Below the pieces are notes generated by a model, which was given only the letters and a program-made list of their open reading frames with translations, was not told the origin of the DNA and made no database searches. The translations under genes were made by a program, and so were the position numbers. This document shows, one piece after another, positions 1 through 6,668 of a stretch of DNA of 10,989 nucleotides; positions within the stretch are counted from its first letter, which is position 1, and each line of letters starts with the position of its first letter. Source of the DNA: Deltaproteobacteria bacterium (GTDB lineage: Bacteria; UBA10199; JACPAL01; JACOUP01); NCBI GenBank assembly GCA_030649435.1, contig JAUSKE010000116.1, positions 1 to 10,989 on the forward strand, given 5' to 3'.

Positions 1-54
1 CAGAGGGGCGAAAAGGACTAAGGCTCCCCCCCATCTGCCCCCTCATTTTCTGAT

Positions 55-441
55 ATGAGATTTCTGAAAATCTATTTTGTTGATCTGAAGCCGGACAGCC
101 GGGGGAGTAATGTCGTCCATGACGTCCGGAGGGCTTTGAAGGAATCGGCGATCCTTAAGGGGTTGGTGACGATCCTGCCGCCGGCGGGTGGGGCTGACAT
201 CGTGGTTGGTTCTGAAGGGGAGATTGTGGAGGGGAAGGGGAGTCTGTCGCGCTCGTTGACGCTCCCGCTGGATAAAGGAGAGCTCTTGCTCGATTCACGA
301 CAGCAGATTTTTTTGATCAACCGTACCGGAACGGCGAGCCGTTGCGAGTTTTTGGTTCATGTTTTTGGTGAGGGGGCCGAGGCGAAAGCGGCCCCGCGTG
401 GAGGGGCGCCGAGACCGGCACAGGTTCCCTTAAGAAAGTAA
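55..441 (+). CDS. Degenerate YjbQ/UPF0047-like small protein
   Basis: 128-aa soluble protein. The pattern is that of the YjbQ (UPF0047) fold. An opening strand is followed by a helix (DVRRALKESAI) and a GLVTIL strand. After that comes SLTLPLDKGELLL, which corresponds to the family's 'SLxLPVxxGRL' strand pair. The segment QQIFLINR matches 'WQGIxLxE', and FLVHVFGE matches the closing 'xxVTLxGE'. Family members run about 130-140 aa and have been linked to secondary thiamine-phosphate synthase activity. Here the family's conserved HTSA-type motif is replaced by PAGGAD, and the NEN/HxxM active-site stretch in the middle is shortened or missing, so catalysis is doubtful. It ends 8 bp before ybeZ and is probably first in the operon. 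No clear Shine-Dalgarno sequence precedes the ATG. The CDS call is fairly firm; the family call is by eye and tentative. Confidence 0.72.
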   Translation: MRFLKIYFVDLKPDSRGSNVVHDVRRALKESAILKGLVTILPPAGGADIVVGSEGEIVEGKGSLSRSLTLPLDKGELLLDSRQQIFLINRTGTASRCEFLVHVFGEGAEAKAAPRGGAPRPAQVPLRK

Positions 442-449
442 AAAGTTTT

Positions 450-1475
450 ATGGCGAAGAAAGACAAAACTGAAAAAAAGGGGGCGCAGCTTTTGAAGCTT
501 CGCTTTGATGACAATAACCTCGCCCGCAATCTCTTTGGGGCCGAGGATAAAAACCTTCGTTCCCTGGAAGAGAAGTTGGGTGTCAACATCGCGGTTCGCG
601 GGAACGATCTCAGTATTCAGGGGGAAGAAGAAGGGGTTCGCCTCGTTGGAAAGGTTCTGTCAGAATTGTACGCCCTCCTCAAAAAGGGGTATCCGATTTT
701 TGGTTCCGATGTCGAACAGGCGGTCCGGATGATCGCCTCCAACCAGCACCTGAACCTGCAAGAGATTTTCATGGAGTCGATCTTTATCCCGGCACGCAAG
801 AAAGTGATCGTACCAAAAGGGTTGCACCAAAAAGAGTACCTGGAGGCGATTCGCCAAAACGACGTTGTCTTTGGGATCGGTCCGGCCGGGACCGGAAAGA
901 CCTACCTGGCGGTGGCGATGGCGGTCACCGCGCTCATGAAAAAACAGGTGAGCCGGATTGTGCTGGCCCGTCCGGCGGTTGAGGCGGGTGAAAAGTTAGG
1001 TTTCTTGCCGGGAAATCTCGAAGAAAAGGTGAACCCTTACCTTCGTCCCCTCTATGACGCGCTTCATGACCTTCTCGATTATGAAAAAGTGGGTCACTAC
1101 ATCCAAACAGGGGTTATCGAAATAGCGCCGATCGCCTTTATGCGGGGGCGGACCTTAAATGATTCCTTCGTCATCCTGGATGAGGCGCAGAACTGTACCT
1201 CCGAACAGATGAAGATGTTCCTCACACGCCTGGGCTTCGATGCCAAGGTGGTGATCACCGGCGATGTAACCCAGATCGATCTTCCCCAGGGCAAATTATC
1301 GGGCCTGGTCGAGGTGGAGAGGATCCTGCAAGGGATCCCGGGGATCGTGTTCCAGTATTTTACGGATGAGGATGTCGTCCGTCACCGCCTCGTCTCCGAT
1401 ATCCTTCGGGCCTACGAACGTAACAACAAGCTAAAAAAGGGTGAGTCACCCAAGGAGTCTGGTGAAAACAGATAA
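450..1475 (+). CDS. ybeZ: PhoH-family ATPase (YbeZ-like)
   Basis: 341-aa cytoplasmic P-loop NTPase of the PhoH family. The N-terminal ~100 residues form a small domain with a KH-like look (LEEKLGVNIAVRGNDLSIQG). The PhoH ATPase core runs from about residue 120 to 325. Walker A is GPAGTGKT at residues 144-151 and Walker B is VILDEAQN at about 241-248. Typical family blocks LARPAVEAGEKLGFLPG and TGDVTQIDLP follow. Length is normal for the family. PhoH-like proteins paired with YbeY are thought to be ATP-dependent RNA-handling partners of that endoribonuclease. Here ybeY lies one gene downstream and lnt follows it, echoing the E. coli order ybeZ-ybeY-ybeX-lnt, which is why the YbeZ name is preferred. 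The gene starts 8 bp after the upstream stop, and its 3' end overlaps the next gene by 14 bp. Confidence 0.95.
   Translation: MAKKDKTEKKGAQLLKLRFDDNNLARNLFGAEDKNLRSLEEKLGVNIAVRGNDLSIQGEEEGVRLVGKVLSELYALLKKGYPIFGSDVEQAVRMIASNQHLNLQEIFMESIFIPARKKVIVPKGLHQKEYLEAIRQNDVVFGIGPAGTGKTYLAVAMAVTALMKKQVSRIVLARPAVEAGEKLGFLPGNLEEKVNPYLRPLYDALHDLLDYEKVGHYIQTGVIEIAPIAFMRGRTLNDSFVILDEAQNCTSEQMKMFLTRLGFDAKVVITGDVTQIDLPQGKLSGLVEVERILQGIPGIVFQYFTDEDVVRHRLVSDILRAYERNNKLKKGESPKESGENR
1452..1457 (+). promoter_or_regulatory. Shine-Dalgarno deciding the GTG start at 1462
   Basis: AAGGAG lies 4 bases upstream of GTG 1462 and inside the end of ybeZ. It favours 1462 over the other in-frame GTG at 1441, which has no comparable site. 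Confidence 0.75.
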
Positions 1476-3597
1476 GATCGGTCTTAATCATATTTTGGGG
1501 AAACTAGAGTGGGCCGATCTGAAGCAGTGGGATCGGTTCAAGCAATCACGACTCGCAGGCTGGGCTCTCTTTCTCTGTCTATCTCTCGCCGTCAGTCTTG
1601 TCATCAATGGCCATTGGGGGCAGCTACCAACCGAGGTCAAGGTCGGCAGCATTGCCATGCGCGATATCAGGGCGGATCGTGACTACCTGATCGTCGACCA
1701 GGAAGAAACCAGCAAGATCAGAGAAGGGTTGATGCAGAACATCCTTCCTATTTTTGATTGGGATGAGAAGGCGATGCGGGGACTCAAGGTTGTTGAAGAC
1801 AAATCAATCCTCGATCCGTGGCAGGATAAAGGGATCCTTGTTCGGCAGATCGGTGATCCAGAGGCCCCGTTGACCCGATGGAAGGATCTTTCGGCCATTG
1901 TTTCCTTGGAGGAGGCGAGACATAAATTTCAGGATCATCGCAAGAGGGAGAAGCTGGCCCCAACCCTTTTGTTCAACTCTGAAGAAAGCCAGGCGAGACA
2001 AGAAAAAGTGCTCTCTGAGGTGCAGGATGTGATCATCACGATCAAGGAGGGACAGGCGGTTATTCGGAGCGGTGATCATTTCGAGCCTTGGCACGTCAAG
2101 GTCATCAATGGCATGCGTGAAATTCGGGCCAAGCGGGATTTCAAATACCGTTTTGTCGGCAGTTTCTTTTTTGCCTTCTCTTTGCTTCTTCTCCTCTTTA
2201 TTGTTGGTTCTCTTTTTATCCGCGGCTTTCGACCGACCCGAAAGGATCTCCTCTTTTGCGGCTTTCTTTTGTCTCTGACGCTCATCGTTGAGAGAGTTTT
2301 TTCCAGTCTGGCGGTTGGGGTGGGGAGCCTTCTCCCTTTTGAAATCCCATCAGCCGTTTTCAATTACCTCGTACCGGTTGCTTTTGGGGCGATGTTGGTT
2401 CGTCTCCTCTTGAACCCCCAGATTGCGATTTTTTTTGCATTGGCGGCAAGCATTCTTGCAGGGGTGGATCTTGCCAATAATCTTTCGAGCTCCGTCTATT
2501 TTCTTTTTTCATCGCTGACCGGAATCATCCTCATCAGTCATGCCAGAAGCCGTCTGGAGATCTTTAATGCCGGGGCCTGGACAGGGCTCCTGGGGGGACT
2601 ATTTGTATTGGTGGTTCAACTCATTTCGGTGACCTCCGAATGGCAGCCTCTGATTCAGTCGGAGGTGGCTTTAGCGATGGGGGCCGCTTTCTTGGGCGGT
2701 ATTTTGAGTAGCACCCTGATTTTTATCCTGACGCCTCTTATTGAAGCGGCCTTTGGTTATTTGACCGATATTAAACTTCTCGAATTGGGGAGTCTCAATC
2801 ACCCCCTTTTGGAAGAATTGATCGTCAGAGCGCCCGGCACTTATCATCATAGTCACATGGTCGGCACGCTGGCAGAGGCGGCGGCAGAATCGATCGGGGC
2901 CAACGGTCTTTTTGCCCGTATTGCCTCCTATTTTCATGATATCGGCAAGATGACGAAGTCGGAATATTTTATTGAAAATGAATCCGGAAATGAAAGCCGT
3001 CACCAAAAATTGACTCCTTCGATGAGCGCCCTTGTGATTGCCTCTCACGTGAAGGATGGGATGGATCTCGGCCGCGAATACAAGCTGCCACAGCAGATTA
3101 TCGATATTATCCCGCAGCATCAGGGAACAAAGCTGATTAGCTATTTTTACAGCAAGGCGAAGGAACAGGAGGAGGCGGGTGACGAGCCGGTTAATGAAAA
3201 GGACTATCGTTACCCTGGTCCCAAGCCGCAGAGCCGCGAGGCGGGCATTATTTTACTTTCCGATACCGTTGAAGCGGCGACCCGTGCCTTGAAAGACAGG
3301 TCTCCGGTCCGGATCGAAGAAGTGGTTCGCAACATGATCAATAAAAATTTTATTGACGGCCAACTTGACGAGTGTGACCTTACCCTCAGGGATCTAAATT
3401 TGATTGCCCACAGTTTTGTGCGGATCCTGATGGGGATTTACCATAAGAGGATCGAGTACCCCGCCATTCCTGAAGAGGTGTCAACCGTTCCCCCAGAACA
3501 TGCCACTGATAAATATACAAAACCGAAACCGCTCACGGAAGGCGCCCCTGATCCGAAAGGCCCTCCACCACCTCTTCGACGTATTGGGCCTCGCTGA
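1462..3597 (+). CDS. pgpH: 7TM-HD family cyclic-dinucleotide phosphodiesterase (PgpH/YqfF-like)
   Basis: 711-aa integral membrane protein with the 7TMR-HD layout. A first membrane span lies at residues ~31-50. An extracytoplasmic domain follows at ~55-225, then a cluster of membrane spans at ~229-440, then a cytoplasmic HD domain at ~442-667. The metal-binding HD signature is clear: YHHSH at 461-465 and FHDIGK at 491-496. Family members (Listeria PgpH, Bacillus YqfF) hydrolyse c-di-AMP, so the same reaction is inferred here. GTG 1462 is chosen because AAGGAG sits 4 bp upstream; a GTG at 1441 would add 7 residues. The gene overlaps ybeZ by 14 bp. Family members usually end near the RIEYP sequence seen at ~663-667. 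This one continues with a ~44-residue proline-rich tail, most of which (about 32 residues) lies in the 98-bp overlap with ybeY. Confidence 0.93.
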   Translation: MKTDKIGLNHILGKLEWADLKQWDRFKQSRLAGWALFLCLSLAVSLVINGHWGQLPTEVKVGSIAMRDIRADRDYLIVDQEETSKIREGLMQNILPIFDWDEKAMRGLKVVEDKSILDPWQDKGILVRQIGDPEAPLTRWKDLSAIVSLEEARHKFQDHRKREKLAPTLLFNSEESQARQEKVLSEVQDVIITIKEGQAVIRSGDHFEPWHVKVINGMREIRAKRDFKYRFVGSFFFAFSLLLLLFIVGSLFIRGFRPTRKDLLFCGFLLSLTLIVERVFSSLAVGVGSLLPFEIPSAVFNYLVPVAFGAMLVRLLLNPQIAIFFALAASILAGVDLANNLSSSVYFLFSSLTGIILISHARSRLEIFNAGAWTGLLGGLFVLVVQLISVTSEWQPLIQSEVALAMGAAFLGGILSSTLIFILTPLIEAAFGYLTDIKLLELGSLNHPLLEELIVRAPGTYHHSHMVGTLAEAAAESIGANGLFARIASYFHDIGKMTKSEYFIENESGNESRHQKLTPSMSALVIASHVKDGMDLGREYKLPQQIIDIIPQHQGTKLISYFYSKAKEQEEAGDEPVNEKDYRYPGPKPQSREAGIILLSDTVEAATRALKDRSPVRIEEVVRNMINKNFIDGQLDECDLTLRDLNLIAHSFVRILMGIYHKRIEYPAIPEEVSTVPPEHATDKYTKPKPLTEGAPDPKGPPPPLRRIGPR

Positions 3598-3994
3598 CTG
3601 CGAGATCACGCTCCTCTTCGTTTCGGATCGGATGATTCAAAAATACCATGCGCAGTATTTCGACGACCCGACACCGACGGATGTGATTTCGTTTCCTTTT
3701 ATAGGGGCTCGTGTCGCCCCCTCCACTGGCAAAGCCAGATGGAGCCTCCCCCTCAACGGTCCTCTGGACCTGTCAAAAGAGGAATGTCCTTTTTATTTAG
3801 GCGACATCCTCATCTCACTCGACACCGCCGCCCGGCAGGCGAAGAAGAGGGGCAAGAGTCTTCGGGATGAGGTCAAGCTTTTGATGGTCCACGGACTCTT
3901 GCACCTCTTGGGGCACGACCACCAAAAAAAGCGGGATCGTCAAAAGATGTGGCGTCGGCAAAAATTTCTGCTAAGAAAGATAAAGAAACTATGA
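3500..3994 (+). CDS. ybeY: Endoribonuclease YbeY (16S rRNA maturation)
   Basis: 164-aa single-domain metalloprotein. The zinc site HGLLHLLGHDH is at residues 131-141, with H131, H135 and H141 as the expected ligands. The upstream family blocks PTDVISFPF (~59-67) and LGDILIS (~100-106) are present. YbeY acts in 16S rRNA 3'-end processing and ribosome quality control. The ATG at 3500 is required because the peptide from it (INIQNR...) matches the family N-terminus. The gene therefore truly overlaps pgpH by 98 bp in another frame. Between SFPF and LGDI there are ~32 residues (68-99), where the family usually has a much shorter loop. The extra DNA carries an inverted repeat, annotated separately. 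The stop overlaps the lnt start as ATGA. Confidence 0.95.
   Translation: MPLINIQNRNRSRKAPLIRKALHHLFDVLGLADCEITLLFVSDRMIQKYHAQYFDDPTPTDVISFPFIGARVAPSTGKARWSLPLNGPLDLSKEECPFYLGDILISLDTAARQAKKRGKSLRDEVKLLMVHGLLHLLGHDHQKKRDRQKMWRRQKFLLRKIKKL
3704..3744 (+). repeat. Palindromic insertion inside ybeY
   Basis: Two adjacent hairpins sit in the ybeY reading frame. The first is GGGGC (3704-3708) / GCCCC (3716-3720) with a 7-base loop. The second is CTCCACTGGC (3721-3730), loop AAA, then GCCAGATGGAG (3734-3744), which pairs over 10 bp with one bulged A. They coincide with an extra stretch in the loop between the SFPF and LGDI motifs and keep the frame open. They may be the remnant of a small palindromic element. 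Only one copy is seen in this window. Confidence 0.6.
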
Positions 3995-5499
3995 AACGGT
4001 TATTTCCTCTTTTATTAACGCCACTCCTCATCTTTCTTTCGTTTCGGACGATCCTCTTTCATCATGAAGTCCCTCCCCTTGGGTTCCTCGCCTGGTTGGG
4101 CCTGATCCCTCTCCTTGTTTCCCTGAAGGAGGCCTCCATTAAAGAGGTTTTTCAAAAGACTTTTTTATCCGCCTTTCTTTTTTACGGTGGCACTTTTTAC
4201 TGGATCTACAACGCGCTCCATACCTTTGGGCATCTTTCTCCCGTCGCTTCGTTTGGAACCTTGATCGTGATGATTACCGCCATGACCCTCTACCTGGCCG
4301 GTGCGGCGGCACTGGCCCAGTTTTTATCCCGGAAGATGGGTTTTTCCTTTTATATGTTACTCCCCTGGGCCTGGGTTGTTCAGGATTATTGCCTCAACTA
4401 TTTTCCGGTTGGCGGTTTTTCCTGGGGGGCGCTCGCCTACACGCAAGGGGCCGCTTTACCATTGATCCAGATTGCCGATCTTGGCGGGCCGTACCTGCTG
4501 ACCTTTGTGATCGTCTTTTTTAATGCCAGTTTGGCACGGTTTTTTATGAAGGAAGAGGGGAGGGGGCGCCAGTTGGCCTTTGCCATTTTACTGGTTGTCG
4601 CCACGACCGGTTATGGTTTTTACCGGATCTCTTCTTGGCGTCCGACAAACTCTTCTCTCAAGGTTGCGCTTCTTCAGGGGAACATCCCTCAGGATGAAAA
4701 ATGGCAGGCGGGACGGGCCCCCTTTATTGAAGAAACTTATGCGGAGATGATGCAGGCGATCCCAGAGGCCGACCTCGCCATTTGGCCGGAGGCCTCCTAC
4801 CCGTACCTCTTGTCGCTCCCGTTGGAAAAATTTCCCACCAAACCAGAGATTTTTCGTTTTGAAACGCTCCTTGGGAGTGTGACCCAAAGGGGGAGAGAGC
4901 GAAACACGGTAAACAATAGCGCCCTGCTGGTTCGAAAGGGGGGCGAGGTCGGTGGGATCTATCACAAGGTGCATCTGGTTCCGTTCGGTGAGTATGTCCC
5001 TTACAGCAAATTTCTTTTCTTTCTGCACAAGGTGGTGCCAGAGGTGGGGGATTTTGAGGGAGGAAAAGAAATCCATCCCCTCTCTTTCGAAAAAGGAAAA
5101 CTCGGGCTCTTGGTCTGTTATGAAGATCTTTTCCCTGAAATTGCAAGACAGGCGACCGCCCAAGGGGCCGATCTTTTGATCAACATCTCGAACGATGCCT
5201 GGTATGGCTGGACCTCCGCCCCAATCCAGCATCTAGAACTCTCCCGTTTTCGTGCGGTTGAAAACCGGCGGAGTCTCGTTCGTGCCACCAACACCGGTTC
5301 GACCGCGATCATCGATCCTGTCGGGAGAATGAGAGAGGCCCCTCTTTTTCAGAGGTTGATCCTTCAAGGAGAGGTCGCCTTGGGAGGGAGGACTTCCTTT
5401 TATACCCGCTTTGGAGATCTGTTTGCGTGGCTTGCCATTTTTGTGGTAGTGGGCCTGATCGTCGCGCCAAAAAAACGTAAGAGAGGGATCCATGACTAA
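3991..5499 (+). CDS. lnt: Apolipoprotein N-acyltransferase
   Basis: 502-aa inner-membrane enzyme that transfers an acyl chain from phospholipid to the N-terminal cysteine of apolipoproteins, the last step of lipoprotein maturation. The N-terminal half is a run of membrane spans (residues ~1-215). A nitrilase-like periplasmic domain follows (~225-475), then a final span (~478-497) and a basic tail. The catalytic triad is visible: E267 in IWPEASYP, K326 in YHKVHLVPFGEY and C376 in LVCYED. E267 has the same number as in E. coli (known triad E267, K335, C387). Length is normal. ATG 3991 is chosen because it overlaps the ybeY stop as ATGA and begins a proper signal-anchor. A GTG at 3949 would add 14 charged residues in front. 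The 3' end overlaps prfB by 8 bp. Confidence 0.96.
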   Translation: MKRLFPLLLTPLLIFLSFRTILFHHEVPPLGFLAWLGLIPLLVSLKEASIKEVFQKTFLSAFLFYGGTFYWIYNALHTFGHLSPVASFGTLIVMITAMTLYLAGAAALAQFLSRKMGFSFYMLLPWAWVVQDYCLNYFPVGGFSWGALAYTQGAALPLIQIADLGGPYLLTFVIVFFNASLARFFMKEEGRGRQLAFAILLVVATTGYGFYRISSWRPTNSSLKVALLQGNIPQDEKWQAGRAPFIEETYAEMMQAIPEADLAIWPEASYPYLLSLPLEKFPTKPEIFRFETLLGSVTQRGRERNTVNNSALLVRKGGEVGGIYHKVHLVPFGEYVPYSKFLFFLHKVVPEVGDFEGGKEIHPLSFEKGKLGLLVCYEDLFPEIARQATAQGADLLINISNDAWYGWTSAPIQHLELSRFRAVENRRSLVRATNTGSTAIIDPVGRMREAPLFQRLILQGEVALGGRTSFYTRFGDLFAWLAIFVVVGLIVAPKKRKRGIHD

Positions 5500-6599
5500 A
5501 GAAGAGAAGGAACAACTAAAGGTTTTTTCCCAAAGGGCCTCCCGGCTCCGAGGTCTTCTTTGACGTCGCTTCCAAGAAAAAACGACTGGACGAGATAGAG
5601 CAACTGACCACTGCCCCCGGTTTCTGGGGTGATAACAAAAAAGCGGAACTCCTCCTTAAAGAAAAGAAGACGATTGTTGATCTGGCCGCTCGCTTTGACG
5701 CTCTTGAGAAAGAGATTGAAGAGGCGACGCTCCTCCTCGAAATGGCGTCGGAAGGGGACGACGATTTAAAAAAGGAGGGGACGGAAAAGATCCTCCAGAT
5801 TGAAAAAACCCTCGACCAGTTTGAATTTCAAAGAATGCTCTCTGGCCCGCACGATCGAAACGACGCGATTCTTTCGATCAATGCCGGTGCCGGTGGCACC
5901 GAATCGTGTGATTGGGCCGAAATACTTTTGCGGATGTACCGGATGTGGGCCGACCGTCGTGGTTACAAAAATGAGGTGGTCGATTTTACGCCGGGCGATC
6001 AGGCCGGTTTTCGAAGCGTCACGATGACGGTGGCCGGTGAGTACGCCTACGGCTACCTCAAGGCGGAGATCGGCGTCCATCGGTTGGTCCGGATTTCCCC
6101 GTTTGATGCCAACAAACGACGACACACCTCATTCGCCTCCGTTTTTGTGATCGCTGACATCGAAGATGAGATCCAGATCGAGGTGAAGGAGTCTGATCTT
6201 CGTGTCGACACCTTCCGTGCCGGCGGTGCCGGCGGGCAAAAGGTCAATAAGACCGATTCGGCGGTCCGGCTGACGCACCTTCCGACCAATATTGTGGTCG
6301 CTTGTCAGAACGAACGGTCGCAGCACCAGAATCGGGCGCTCGCCATGAAAATCCTCAAAGCGAGGTTGTACGAACTCGAAATGAAAAAGAAGGCGGCGGA
6401 AAAGGACAAGGTCGAATCACAGAAAAAGGATATCGAATGGGGTTCCCAGGTTCGGTCGTATGTGCTGCACCCTTATAAGATGGTGAAAGACCACCGGACC
6501 TCGCACGAAGTGGGGGATGCCGACAGGGTCTTAAATGGCGATCTGGACCCGTTTATCCGTCAGTACCTGCTCTCTTTTAAATGTGGTGAAAAACCATAA
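5492..6599 (+). CDS. prfB: Peptide chain release factor 2, with programmed +1 frameshift
   Basis: RF2 terminates translation at UAA and UGA. The reading frame begins at ATG 5492, runs 23 codons to an in-frame TGA at 5561-5563, and resumes in the +1 frame at GAC 5562. The joined product is 368 aa, which is the usual RF2 length. N-terminal part: MTKEEKEQL... ending RLRGLL, then DVASKKKRLDEIEQL after the shift. The stop-codon-reading tripeptide SPF is at residues 202-204 and the catalytic GGQ at 247-249, close to their E. coli positions. Upstream GAGAGGG at 5481-5487 is a reasonable Shine-Dalgarno. Low RF2 slows termination at the internal UGA and favours the shift, giving autoregulation. The gene overlaps the lnt end by 8 bp and is last in the operon. 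A start at 5742 would give only the truncated 285-aa C-terminal part. Confidence 0.96.
5550..5563 (+). promoter_or_regulatory. prfB programmed +1 frameshift site
   Basis: The slippery codon CTT (5558-5560) is followed by TGA (5561-5563) and C, which is the family-conserved CTTTGAC core. An internal Shine-Dalgarno-like GAGGT (5550-5554) sits 3 bases before the slippery codon. That matches the spacing of the stimulator in E. coli prfB, although it is weaker than the E. coli AGGGGG. Confidence 0.93.
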
Positions 6600-6632
6600 G
6601 TATTTCTAACCCCCTACGGGGATTGAAATACT
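6599..6632. repeat. Intergenic inverted repeat resembling a single CRISPR-type repeat
   Basis: Perfect 8-bp outer arms AGTATTTC (6599-6606) and GAAATACT (6625-6632) enclose an inner CCCC/GGGG stem. The inner stem pairs 6610-6613 with 6618-6621, with loop CTAC. The right end GGGGATTGAAAT looks like the common GATTGAAAC 3' end of some type I/III CRISPR repeats. No second copy or spacer array is present. It sits just after the prfB stop and could serve as a transcription-end hairpin for the operon, but no T-run follows it. Confidence 0.6.
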
Positions 6633-6668
6633 ATAGACTTTTCGGCCGAATCCCCTTACACTCCACAA

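Noticed and set aside
1..21. Possible 3' end of an upstream gene (QRGEKD then TAA in frame 1)
   Set aside because: Six codons are too few to distinguish from chance; nothing else supports it.
21..50. C-rich stretch with CATCTG, resembling part of the ybeY palindrome in reverse
   Set aside because: The match is only a few bases within a C-run and does not form a hairpin.
3949..3990. GTG start for lnt at 3949
   Set aside because: It would add a charged lysine-rich stretch before the signal-anchor; ATG 3991 with the ATGA overlap is the better start.
4588..5232. Minus-strand 214-aa ORF opposite lnt
   Set aside because: It lies entirely within lnt, whose catalytic motifs are intact; it is a shadow of GC-biased codons. 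The same holds for 2671-3120 minus inside pgpH.
5561..5563. Selenocysteine reading of the prfB TGA
   Set aside because: The CTT TGA C context, the +1 continuation and RF2 homology explain it fully as a frameshift.
5742..6599. A 285-aa release-factor gene starting at 5742
   Set aside because: The sequence upstream is clearly the RF2 N-terminus joined by the +1 frameshift; starting here would cut off the first domain.
6600..6632. A CRISPR array
   Set aside because: Only one repeat-like unit, no spacers and no cas genes in the window.
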